From the NCBI RefSeq assembly GCF_009908165.1, contig NZ_JAAAUC010000001.1, positions 186,001 to 250,000 on the forward strand: a stretch of DNA of 64,000 bases. The letters are read 5' to 3'. Below, piece by piece: positions 8,062 to 16,138 of this stretch; within the stretch, counting starts at the first letter, position 1, and each line of letters opens with the position of its first letter. The position numbers and the translations under genes were made by a program. The notes below the pieces were generated by a model that saw only the letters and a list, made by a program, of their open reading frames with translations, had not been told where the DNA came from and did no database searches. The DNA is from Frigidibacter albus. GTDB lineage: Bacteria; Pseudomonadota; Alphaproteobacteria; Rhodobacterales; Rhodobacteraceae.

Positions 8062-9341
8062 CCGTCCTGATCGTCCTTCTGATCCTCACCTTCTTTCTGG
8101 TCGTCGGGCTGCCCGTCGCCCTGTCGATGGCAATCTCGGGCGCATCGGGCCTCTACATGCTGGGCGGGATGCAGTTCCTGACCGGCATCTTGAGGACCTC
8201 TCCGCTGTCCACCGCCAACAGCTACGAGATCATCACCATCCCGATGTTCATCCTGATGGCCGAGTTCGTCATCATCTCGGGCGTCGCCAATGACCTGTTC
8301 CGTTCTGCCAGCATCTGGGTCGGGCGGCTGCGCGGCGGGCTGGCGATTGCCACGGCGTTCGCGGGGGCCGGGTTTGGCGCAATCTCGGGCTCTTCGACGG
8401 CCGCAGCCGCGACGCTTGCCTCCACCTCGATGCCGGCGATGCTGCGCGAGGGCTATGATCCCAAGCTGGCGGGCGGCGTCGTGGCCATCTCTGGCACGCT
8501 GGCGATGCTGATCCCGCCGTCGATCGCGCTGATCCTCTATGGCATCATTGCCGATGTGGCGATCGGCGACCTGCTGATCGGCGGCGTCATCCCCGGGCTG
8601 ATCGTGACGCTGGCGATTGTCCTGACGGTGGTCGTCATCCTGCAGATCGACCCTTCCGCCGCGCCGACCGGGCGTGCCTATCCGATGCGGGAAAAGCTCG
8701 CCTCGCTGCAGAAAGTCGGGCCGATGCTGGTTCTGCTCATGGCCGTCAGCGGGTCGATCTACTCGGGGCTGGCGACTCCCACCGAGGCAGCAGGGCTTGG
8801 CGCCTTCGTGGCCATGCTCATCGCCCTGTGGTCGCGCAAGCTGACGGTGGCGGGGTTCTGGCATGCGCTGCGGTCCACCGCGCAGACCAGCTGCATGATC
8901 CTGTTCATCATCCTTGGCGCGCATGTCTTCGGCTATTTCCTGACCTTGTCACGCGTCACCAACGACCTGAGCGCATGGATCGGCGCGCTTCAGATGTCGG
9001 CGACGATGATCATGGTCATCATCCTGATCGGCTACCTGATCCTTGGCTTCTTCATGGACCAGATCGCCATCCTGATCCTGACCGTGCCGGTGATGCTGCC
9101 AGTCGTGATGCAGCTTGGCTACGACCCCGTGTGGTTCGGGGTCATGGTCGTCGTCACGGCCGAGGTTGGCATGGTCACGCCGCCGATGGGCATGAACGTG
9201 TTCGTCGTGGCCCGATATACGCGAAGACCGCTTGGAGAGTTGTTCCGCGGGGTCATGCCCCATGTCTTCGCGCACCTGATCGTCATCGCCTTGTTGCTGG
9301 CATTTCCGGCCCTTGTCCTGTGGCTGCCCTCGACGATGTGA
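8058..9341 (+). CDS. TRAP transporter large permease (DctM type)
   Basis: 427 residues and about 12 hydrophobic segments. It shows TRAP-M hallmarks such as the glycine- and serine-rich FGAISGSSTAAAATLAS stretch, IPPSIALILYG, and PTEAAGLGAF near the second half. The ATGA overlap with the small permease gene fixes the start at 8058. It forms the transport channel of the TRAP system in the inner membrane. Length and topology are normal for the family. Confidence 0.94.
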   Translation: MTVLIVLLILTFFLVVGLPVALSMAISGASGLYMLGGMQFLTGILRTSPLSTANSYEIITIPMFILMAEFVIISGVANDLFRSASIWVGRLRGGLAIATAFAGAGFGAISGSSTAAAATLASTSMPAMLREGYDPKLAGGVVAISGTLAMLIPPSIALILYGIIADVAIGDLLIGGVIPGLIVTLAIVLTVVVILQIDPSAAPTGRAYPMREKLASLQKVGPMLVLLMAVSGSIYSGLATPTEAAGLGAFVAMLIALWSRKLTVAGFWHALRSTAQTSCMILFIILGAHVFGYFLTLSRVTNDLSAWIGALQMSATMIMVIILIGYLILGFFMDQIAILILTVPVMLPVVMQLGYDPVWFGVMVVVTAEVGMVTPPMGMNVFVVARYTRRPLGELFRGVMPHVFAHLIVIALLLAFPALVLWLPSTM

Positions 9342-9380
9342 CGATACCGCACCGCACCAACCAACTTAGGGAGAAGTAGA

Positions 9381-10424
9381 ATGGGACGTCATCTGAACAC
9401 GCCTTTCGCCGCGGCCGCGCTTTGCAGCGTTGCGGCCCTGACATCGGGGGCCGCATCGGCCGAAACCCTGCGCGTCGCCGACAGCTTTCCGGTCGGCCAT
9501 TACATCGCCGAGAACCTGACCAAGGTCTGGATGGACCGGGTCACCGAACTGACAAACGGCGAGATCGAGTTCGAGTACTACCCGGCCGAGCAGATGGGGA
9601 AATCGAAGGACCTGATGTCTCTGGCCCAGACCGGCGTGGTCGATATCGGCTATGCCGGCGTGTCCTATCTGGCCGACAAGCTGCCGCTTGCGGGCGTGGG
9701 CGAACTGCCCGAGGCGTTCACCCAAGCCTGCCACGGGACCGGCGCCTTCTGGAGCATCGCCAAGCCCGGCGGCCCCCTCGATCAGGCGGAGTTTGCGCCG
9801 CAGGGCGTGCGGATGCTGTTCGTGATGGTGCTCCCGCCCTATCAGGTGATGACGGCCAGCAAGGAGATCACCGGCGCCGACAGCTTCCGCGGCATGAAGC
9901 TGCGCGCGACCGGCGGCACCAAGGAGATCGCGGTCGAGCTGATCGGCGCCACGCCCATCGCGATCCCCGCGCCCGAAACCCGCGAGGCGCTGTCGCGTGG
10001 CACCATCGACGGCGTGCTGTTCCCGCATTCCAGCGCCTTGCCCTATGGCCTCGCCCCTGAGCTGAAATGGGGGACGCAGGACATCAACTTCGGCTCGTTC
10101 GTGGCAAGCTATGTGATCAGTGAACAGCGCTGGCAGCAGCTGTCGCCAGAGGTTCAGAAGGCGATGACCGACGCGGCAGAGGAAGCCATCCCCTCGGCCT
10201 GCGCTATCGCCGAGGATCTGGACCTCGAGGACAAGCAGAAGATGGTCGACGAGGGCGTGACCTTCGTATCGCTGCCCGAGGCCGACAAGGAGAAGATCGA
10301 GGCTGACCTTGCCGGCATCGGCGAACAATGGGCCGCGGATCTTGATGGCCGCGGCCTTGCGGGCACCGAGATCCTGACCGCCTTCCGCGAGGCGCTGGAC
10401 CAGCAGGCCGGCGCGACCCAGTAA
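9381..10424 (+). CDS. TRAP transporter substrate-binding protein (DctP type)
   Basis: 347-residue periplasmic binding protein with a clear signal peptide (about residues 1-27, cleavage after ASA before ETLRVAD). Family features include the N-terminal lobe with YYPAEQMGKSKDLMSLAQTG and the ligand-contact region FRGMKLRATGG, whose arginine usually binds a substrate carboxylate. The start follows GGGAGAAG. It closes the TRAP set and captures the substrate for the upstream permeases. The cluster context suggests a branched carboxylate, but the binding pocket does not name it. Confidence 0.93.
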   Translation: MGRHLNTPFAAAALCSVAALTSGAASAETLRVADSFPVGHYIAENLTKVWMDRVTELTNGEIEFEYYPAEQMGKSKDLMSLAQTGVVDIGYAGVSYLADKLPLAGVGELPEAFTQACHGTGAFWSIAKPGGPLDQAEFAPQGVRMLFVMVLPPYQVMTASKEITGADSFRGMKLRATGGTKEIAVELIGATPIAIPAPETREALSRGTIDGVLFPHSSALPYGLAPELKWGTQDINFGSFVASYVISEQRWQQLSPEVQKAMTDAAEEAIPSACAIAEDLDLEDKQKMVDEGVTFVSLPEADKEKIEADLAGIGEQWAADLDGRGLAGTEILTAFREALDQQAGATQ

Positions 10425-10439
10425 GGCGCTTTTCCCCCC

Positions 10440-10466
10440 CGTCGTCCGGCCGCCGGCCGGGCGACG
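10440..10466 (+). terminator. Strong hairpin between the TRAP binding protein and MFS genes
   Basis: Perfect GC-rich inverted repeat with 11-12 paired bases (CGTCGTCCGGC against GCCGGGCGACG, one G-U pair) and a tiny loop, 15 bases after the dctP-type stop. No T-run follows, so it is not a classic intrinsic terminator. It may cap or stabilise the upstream mRNA and give more binding protein than downstream products. Confidence 0.5.
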
Positions 10467-10490
10467 TCCCTTGCAGCGAACGGGCTCGTC

Positions 10491-11825
10491 TTGACACAGA
10501 ATTCCCACGGTGAAGCGTTGCCCGGCCGTTCGGTTGCTGTCATGGCGGGGATCGTCGTGGCGACCGGCTTCCTGTTCAACTTCGTCGCGCGCGGGGTCAT
10601 CGACACCTACATGGTGTTCATTCTGCCGCTGGAGGCCGAGTTTGCCTGGAGCCGCTCGACCCTGACCGGCGTTTATTCCGCTTATCTGGTTGTCGCGGGC
10701 CTGATGTCGCCCGTCGCCGGCACCTTACTGGACCGATGGGGGCCGCGCTGGACCTACGGCATTGGTCTGGCGGTTCTGGCGGGAGGCATGGGCGCTGCCT
10801 CGACGACGACTGCGCTGTGGCAGATCTATGTGTTCCACGGCGTATGCGGGGGCATCGCGGCGGCCTGTCTTGGCATCGTGCCGGCCGCGGCGCTGATCGG
10901 GCGCTGGTTCGACCGCAAGCTGAGCCTCGCCATCGCCTTTGCCTATGCCGGGTTCGGCTCCGGCATCCTGGTGATCGTGCCGCTGGCGCAGGGGCTGATC
11001 GATGCGGACGGTTGGCGCGCGGCCTACCGGACGCTGTCGCTTGCCTTGGTGGCGCTGCTGCCGGTGCTGCTGATCCTGCCCTGGGGACGGATCGCGCGCG
11101 GGGATCCGGCGCTGATGGCGGCGCGCGGGCAATTGCCGCCTGACGCCGTCGGCTCTGTTGCGCCGCCCGCTTCGGCGGTATCCGAGAGGGGCTGGACCAT
11201 CGCCTCGGCCATGCGCACCCCCGAATTCTGGCTGCTGGTGCAGTGCTTCTTCTTCACCGCTTGTTCCACTTACAGCGTGGTCGTGCAGACGGTCACCTTC
11301 CTCGTGGACGAGGGCTATCCTCCGCTCGAGGCGGCCTTCGCCTTCGGGGCCTCGGGGATGCTGTCCATCGTCGGCGTCCTGACATCGGGCTGGCTGGCAG
11401 CCCGCAAGGGGTTCCGCTTCACCGTCACGCTGTCCTTTGCCGCAACGCTGGTCGGGATCCTTGCGCTGCTGAGTTTCTCGTATCTGCCTGCCGCCGGTCT
11501 GGTGCTGGTCTATGTGCTGGCCTTCGGGGTCAGCCAGGGCGCGCGCGGCCCGGTGATCTCGACCCTGTCCGCCCGGATCTTCGCCCGCGGTCAGGTGGGC
11601 GCGATCTTTGGCGCGATCTTCATGACCATGTCCTTTGGCTCGGCGCTTGGGGCGTGGATCACCGGCTTCCTGCACGACCTGACGGGCGATTATCGCGCCG
11701 CCTTCCTGTTCTCGGCGGCAAGCGTGATCGGCGCGGTGTCGCCATTCTGGTATTCCAAGCGTTTGCGCGATCCGGGGCCACTGCCTTGGCCCGCCGACGG
11801 CAAAATGAGAGGAGAGACTCCATGA
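10491..11825 (+). CDS. MFS transporter (oxalate/formate-antiporter-like)
   Basis: 444 residues with about 12 transmembrane segments. It carries an MFS signature after TM2 (PVAGTLLDRWGPRWT) and a matching loop in the second half. It resembles monocarboxylate and oxalate/formate-type carriers. The start is assigned to TTG 10491, because the first hydrophobic segment (VAVMAGIVVATGFLFNF) begins soon after and no well-placed ATG exists before it. An initiator near codon 18 would clip TM1. The stop overlaps the next gene by an ATGA. A second carrier next to a TRAP system suggests either an alternative import route or export of a pathway product. Confidence 0.86.
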   Translation: MTQNSHGEALPGRSVAVMAGIVVATGFLFNFVARGVIDTYMVFILPLEAEFAWSRSTLTGVYSAYLVVAGLMSPVAGTLLDRWGPRWTYGIGLAVLAGGMGAASTTTALWQIYVFHGVCGGIAAACLGIVPAAALIGRWFDRKLSLAIAFAYAGFGSGILVIVPLAQGLIDADGWRAAYRTLSLALVALLPVLLILPWGRIARGDPALMAARGQLPPDAVGSVAPPASAVSERGWTIASAMRTPEFWLLVQCFFFTACSTYSVVVQTVTFLVDEGYPPLEAAFAFGASGMLSIVGVLTSGWLAARKGFRFTVTLSFAATLVGILALLSFSYLPAAGLVLVYVLAFGVSQGARGPVISTLSARIFARGQVGAIFGAIFMTMSFGSALGAWITGFLHDLTGDYRAAFLFSAASVIGAVSPFWYSKRLRDPGPLPWPADGKMRGETP

Positions 11826-12289
11826 AACTTCTTGGCGAAGGCTTTCACTGGGACGAGCTGACGGTCGGCGACAGTTTCCGCACCTTCGGGCGCACGGTGA
11901 CAGAGACCGACATCGTCAATTTCGTATCCGCTGTGGGGATGCTGGAATCGCTGTTCCTCGATGCGGAATACCGCGCTGCGCATTCGGCGATTGCCGGACG
12001 CCCGGCCCCGGCGGCGCTGGTCTATGCGCTGGCGGAGGGCCTGACGCTGAACGCGACGGCGCAGGGCACGGGGCTGGCCTTCCTGCATATGGAGCTGAAT
12101 GTCGAAGGGCCGGTGATGCAGGGCGACACCATCCATGTCGAGATCGAGGTGATCGAGGTCCGCGCCGCCAGGAAGGACAACCGCGGACTGGTGCGCACGC
12201 GCAACCGCATCGTCAACCAGCGCGGCGAATGCGTCATCACCTACACACCGCTGCGCCTGATGGCTGGGCGCGGCCAGAGCGAGGCATAG
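11822..12289 (+). CDS. MaoC-like hotdog protein lacking the catalytic dyad
   Basis: 155-residue single hotdog protein, recognisable by GDSFRTFGRTVTETDIVNFVS and the later VEGPVMQGDTIHVEIEVIE strand pair. At the loop where active MaoC hydratases have D-x-N-P-L-H, this protein reads GMLESLFLDAEY, so both the acid and the histidine are missing. It may be a thioester-binding or structural partner, for example of the neighbouring thiolase (DUF35- or MaoC-type partners of SCP2 thiolases are known), or an enzyme with a different active site. Its ATG overlaps the MFS stop (ATGA). The thiolase follows 5 bp later. Confidence 0.78.
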   Translation: MKLLGEGFHWDELTVGDSFRTFGRTVTETDIVNFVSAVGMLESLFLDAEYRAAHSAIAGRPAPAALVYALAEGLTLNATAQGTGLAFLHMELNVEGPVMQGDTIHVEIEVIEVRAARKDNRGLVRTRNRIVNQRGECVITYTPLRLMAGRGQSEA

Positions 12290-12294
12290 GCGGC

Positions 12295-13467
12295 ATGACC
12301 GGGACCATCTGCATCGTCGGGTCGGGCCACAGCAGGTTCGGCAGGCGGGATCAAAGCCTTGAACAGCTGATTGTCGAGGTCACGCGGGAGGCAGTCGAAG
12401 AGGCCGGCATCGCGCCCGGCGATATCGACGCGGTGTTCTTGGGGCATTTCAACTCTGGCCTCGTGTCGGACGGGTTCGCCTCGTCGCTGATCCTGCAGGC
12501 CTATCCCGAGATGCGTTTCACTCCGGCGATGCGCGCAGAGAATGCCTGCGCCTCGGGGTCGGCGGCGATCCATGCCGGGATCAACACGCTGAAGGCCGGC
12601 AAGGCCCGGACCGTGCTGGTGGTGGGCGCCGAAAAGATGACCCATCGCACCACGGAAGATGTGACGACGGCGCTGGCGGGGGCGGGCTACCAGAACGACG
12701 AGGCCGAGCGCGGCCTCAGCTTTCCGCAGGTCTTCGGCCTTGCCGCGGGGCACTATACCGACCGCTACGTCAGCCCGCTGGACGCCATGGCGCGGATCGC
12801 GGTCAAGAACCACGACAACGCCATGCTCAACCCGCTGGCGCATATGCAGCGGCGGTTCACCTTCGAAGAGACGAGCCAGGTCACCAACAAGAACCCCGAA
12901 ATCGCGCCGCCGCTGCGCCTGACCGATTGTTCGCTGGTGACCGACGGCGCCGCCGCGGTGATCCTGACTACCGAGGAGAATGCCGCCAGCTTCGCCAGGG
13001 TCGCCCGCTTCCGCGCCGCCGTGCATGTCAGTGATTTCCTCCCGATGTCCTCGCGGGATTTTCTGGCCTTTGAAGGACCAGAGCGGGCGTTCCGCATGGC
13101 CTATGACGAGGCCGGGGTCACGATTGGCGACCTGCAGTTTGCCGAAGTGCATGATTGCTTCACCATTGCCGAGCTGCTGACCTATGAGGCGATGGGGCTG
13201 ACGCCGAAGGGCGAGGGCGCCCGGGCGCTGGAAGAGGGCACTGTCTACCGGGACGGGGCGCTGCCGGTGAATCTGTCGGGCGGACTCAAGGCCAAGGGGC
13301 ATCCGGTCGGCGCGACGGGCGTTTCGATGCATGCGGTCGCCTACCGGCAATTGACCGGGCAAGCCGGCGGGATGCAAAAAGCTGGTGCCAGGATAGGGAT
13401 GGTCTTCAACATGGGCGGATCCGCGGTGGCCAACTACGTGTCGATCCTGGAAACACAGAGAGCTTGA
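12295..13467 (+). CDS. SCP2-type thiolase
   Basis: 390-residue thiolase of the SCP2/acetyl-CoA acetyltransferase-like group. The nucleophile is C85 in AENACASGSAA. The SCP2-type EVHDCFTIAE motif and the late GHPVGATG motif with its catalytic histidine are both present. It would cleave a 3-oxoacyl-CoA with CoA. It lies directly after the divergent MaoC protein, an arrangement seen where a hotdog partner assists an SCP2-type thiolase. ATG 12295 was chosen because the in-frame extension to 12229 lies within the MaoC gene. Confidence 0.9.
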   Translation: MTGTICIVGSGHSRFGRRDQSLEQLIVEVTREAVEEAGIAPGDIDAVFLGHFNSGLVSDGFASSLILQAYPEMRFTPAMRAENACASGSAAIHAGINTLKAGKARTVLVVGAEKMTHRTTEDVTTALAGAGYQNDEAERGLSFPQVFGLAAGHYTDRYVSPLDAMARIAVKNHDNAMLNPLAHMQRRFTFEETSQVTNKNPEIAPPLRLTDCSLVTDGAAAVILTTEENAASFARVARFRAAVHVSDFLPMSSRDFLAFEGPERAFRMAYDEAGVTIGDLQFAEVHDCFTIAELLTYEAMGLTPKGEGARALEEGTVYRDGALPVNLSGGLKAKGHPVGATGVSMHAVAYRQLTGQAGGMQKAGARIGMVFNMGGSAVANYVSILETQRA

Positions 13468-13471
13468 GCCG

Positions 13472-15040
13472 ATGAACCTTGCCAACTGGCTTCATCAGAC
13501 CGGCTTAGTGCGGCCCGGGGCTCCTGCCCTCCGATCCGGCACGCAGTTGCACGCCACCTATGCCGAATTCGCGTTTCGCAGCTCGGCCATCGGCAGGTGG
13601 CTGGGCGCGCGGCACGGCATCGGCAAGGGCGACCGTGTCGCCATCTTCACCAGGAACTGCCCGGAATATCTCGAGATACTATATGGCGTCCTCTGGATCG
13701 GGGCCGCCGTGGTGCCGATCAACCACAAGCTTCACCCGCGCGAGGCTGACTGGATCTTGCGAAATGCCGAGGCCAAGCTGGTCCTTACAGGCACCGGCGC
13801 AGTCTTTTCCGACGACCTGCCAAGCCCGTGCCACGAGATCGCGATCAACGGGGCGGAGCTGGTGCAGGCCGTCGCCTGCGCGCAGCCCGACAGCTATCGG
13901 CCGCCCGTCCCGGCAGAGGACGGTGCCCTTGCGTGGCTGTTCTACACCTCGGGCACCACGGGCCGGCCCAAGGGCGTGATCCTGACCCACCACAACCTGC
14001 GGATGATGGCGACGACCTATGCGCTCGATGTGGACCCGGTCCTGCCGCAGGACCACTCGCTCTATGCCGCGCCGATGTCGCACGGGGCCGGGCTCTACAA
14101 CTTCCAGTTCGTCCGCGCCGGTGCCTGCCATGTGATCCCCGAGTCCCGCGGCTTCGATCCCACCGAGATCCAGGCATTGGGTGAGGCTCTGGGTAACCTC
14201 GTGTTCTTCGCCGCGCCGACAATGGTGAAGCGGCTGGTCAGCCATGCTGCGCGGGCCGGCTTTTCTGGCGAGGGGATCCGCACCATCATCTATGGCGGCG
14301 GGCCGATGTATACCGCCGATCTGGAAGAGGCCCTGCGGGTGCTGGGCCCCAAGTTCGCCCAGATCTACGGTCAGGGCGAAAGCCCGATGACCATCACCGC
14401 GATGAGCCGCGCCATGGTCGGCGCAGACGATCACCCGAACGCCGCCAGCCGCCGCGCCTCTGTCGGGATCGCGCAGTCCTGCGTCGAGGTTCGGGTGGTG
14501 GATGCGCAGATGCAGGAGGCGGCGACCGGCGAGGTTGGCGAGGTGGTCGTCCGTGGCGATACCGTCATGGCCGGCTATTGGCGCAACCCCGAGGCGACGG
14601 CGGCCGCGGTGGTGGATGGCTGGCTGAAGACCGGCGATCTTGGCCGGTTCGATGCGGATGGCTTCCTGACCCTGACCGACCGCAGCAAGGACGTCATCAT
14701 CTCGGGCGGCACCAACATCTACCCGCGCGAGGTCGAGGAGGCGCTGCTGACCCATCCGCAGGTGTTCGAGGCCTCGGTGATCGGCCAGCCCCATCCGGAA
14801 TGGGGCGAGGAGGTGGTGGCCTTCATCGTGCAGACTGGCGAGGATCTTGCGACGGCGGACCTCGATGACTGGTGCAAGGCGCAGATCGCGTCGTTCAAGA
14901 AGCCCAAGCGCTATGTGTTCGTGCTCGAGCTGCCCAAGAACAGTTATGGCAAGGTGCTTAAGACCAGCCTTCGCGCGCAGCTTGCAGACGGCCAGCCGGC
15001 CGGTTTGGCCAGCGGCGTGAATGATGATGAAAGGGTTTAG
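13472..15040 (+). CDS. Acyl-CoA synthetase (AMP-forming)
   Basis: 522-residue ANL-superfamily ligase. The phosphate-binding P-loop is at about 158-169 (FYTSGTTGRPKG), followed by YGQGESPMTI, the adenylation-domain TGDLGRFDADGF, and the C-terminal catalytic lysine in NSYGKVLKTSLR. It activates a carboxylic acid to its CoA thioester with ATP, a second CoA-activation route beside the CoA-transferases. It starts 4 bp after the thiolase stop with only a weak RBS (GAGCTTGAG), which suggests coupling. The next gene begins immediately after its stop. Confidence 0.92.
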   Translation: MNLANWLHQTGLVRPGAPALRSGTQLHATYAEFAFRSSAIGRWLGARHGIGKGDRVAIFTRNCPEYLEILYGVLWIGAAVVPINHKLHPREADWILRNAEAKLVLTGTGAVFSDDLPSPCHEIAINGAELVQAVACAQPDSYRPPVPAEDGALAWLFYTSGTTGRPKGVILTHHNLRMMATTYALDVDPVLPQDHSLYAAPMSHGAGLYNFQFVRAGACHVIPESRGFDPTEIQALGEALGNLVFFAAPTMVKRLVSHAARAGFSGEGIRTIIYGGGPMYTADLEEALRVLGPKFAQIYGQGESPMTITAMSRAMVGADDHPNAASRRASVGIAQSCVEVRVVDAQMQEAATGEVGEVVVRGDTVMAGYWRNPEATAAAVVDGWLKTGDLGRFDADGFLTLTDRSKDVIISGGTNIYPREVEEALLTHPQVFEASVIGQPHPEWGEEVVAFIVQTGEDLATADLDDWCKAQIASFKKPKRYVFVLELPKNSYGKVLKTSLRAQLADGQPAGLASGVNDDERV

Positions 15041-15709
15041 ATGAAGGTCTCAGACGCGGTCGCAAGCCGCATGTCCGTCCGTGCATTTCTCGATACACCC
15101 GTCGATGGCGCGCTGCTGCGCCGGATCGTCGCCGAGGCCGCGCGGGCCGCCTCGGGCGGCAATCTGCAACCCTGGGTCGTCCATGTTCTTGCCGGGGATC
15201 CGCTGCGGGACTTCCTGTCCCGGATGAAGCTGCGGCTGGCCGAAGCAGGGCCGGGGGAGACCGAGTTCCCGATCTATCCGCCAAGTCTCAAGGAGCCCTA
15301 CCGAAGCCGGCGCTTCGAGATCGGCAAGCAGATGTATGATTGCATGGGCATCGCCTATGAAGACAAGTCCGCGCGGCTGGCCTGGCTGGCGAACAACTAT
15401 GCGTTCTTCGGTGCCCCGGTCGGTATGTTTTGCTATGTCGACCGAGACATGGGCGCGGCGCAATGGTCCGATCTGGGCATGTATCTGGCAACACTGGCCC
15501 TGCTGCTGCGCGAGGCCGGTCTTGATTGCTGCTTTCAAGAGGCCTGGGCCCGGTATCACCCCGAGGTGGATGCCGCAGTCGCACCCGCGCCCGGGCACAT
15601 GCTGTTTTGCGGTGTCGCTATCGGTCACCGCGACCCGGACGCCCCGGTCAATGGACTGCAAAGCACCCGGGCGCCACTGGACGAGTTCGCCACCTTCCGC
15701 GGGATATAG
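15041..15709 (+). CDS. Nitroreductase-family FMN oxidoreductase
   Basis: 222 residues. It shows FMN-binding family motifs: SVRAF at 12-16, ASGGNLQPW at about 37-45, and a C-terminal GHRDPDAPVNGLQSTRAPLDEFATF typical of the group. It is probably a cytoplasmic NAD(P)H-dependent flavoprotein. The start codon abuts the stop of the ligase gene. Its metabolic job here is unclear: flavin-dependent reduction of an enone or unsaturated intermediate is possible. Immediately after its TAG the same frame continues into a TetR-like sequence (see next feature). Confidence 0.88.
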   Translation: MKVSDAVASRMSVRAFLDTPVDGALLRRIVAEAARAASGGNLQPWVVHVLAGDPLRDFLSRMKLRLAEAGPGETEFPIYPPSLKEPYRSRRFEIGKQMYDCMGIAYEDKSARLAWLANNYAFFGAPVGMFCYVDRDMGAAQWSDLGMYLATLALLLREAGLDCCFQEAWARYHPEVDAAVAPAPGHMLFCGVAIGHRDPDAPVNGLQSTRAPLDEFATFRGI

Positions 15710-15955
15710 GTCAGCTATCGGGAAGATCCGGCGAATCTGCGGGAGACCCGCGACTGGTACCATGGGGTCTTCGCGCGCCTGTCCGGATCAACGCCCGACG
15801 CTCCGGGCGCGCGCGTGGCCATTCTGGCGGTCGAGGGCCTTTTCCTCATGCGCATCAATGGCATTGATGATGAGGGCGCTTGGGCCGATCTTCTGGGCGA
15901 TGTCGAGACAACCCTGCGGCATTTGGCCGTGTCGAAGTCCGCAGACCTCGAATAG
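15710..15955 (+). pseudogene. TetR-family regulator remnant (C-terminal part only)
   Basis: The frame directly after the nitroreductase stop encodes 81 residues. They begin with SYREDPANLRETRDWYHGVFARL, continue with AILAVEGLFLMRINGIDDE and end ETTLRHLAVSKS before a TAG at 15953-15955. This matches the C-terminal effector half of TetR regulators in length and pattern. No helix-turn-helix precedes it, and no plausible start codon lies at its head. The gene has therefore lost its N-terminal half, probably by a deletion that brought it against the nitroreductase gene. It is not an expressed repressor unless the TAG is read through. Confidence 0.65.
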
Positions 15956-16138
15956 CGTGAGTCATCTGCCACAGCGCTGCGTCCAGCGACGCTTGTGCAC
16001 GACATTCCCCCATTCGCTACGCTGCGGAAGAACGGCCGCACTGCACCGACAGGCATTGTCGCCGGCAAAGCAGGAAGCCAGAGCGGCATGGCAACCAAGA
16101 GAGTAGGCTGCCATGCGCCACAGGGCGCAACACCGACC

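Noticed and set aside
15956-16138. Possible insertion-sequence end between the TetR remnant and the TTT operon
   Set aside because: No terminal inverted repeat or transposase fragment could be found in the 183 bases.
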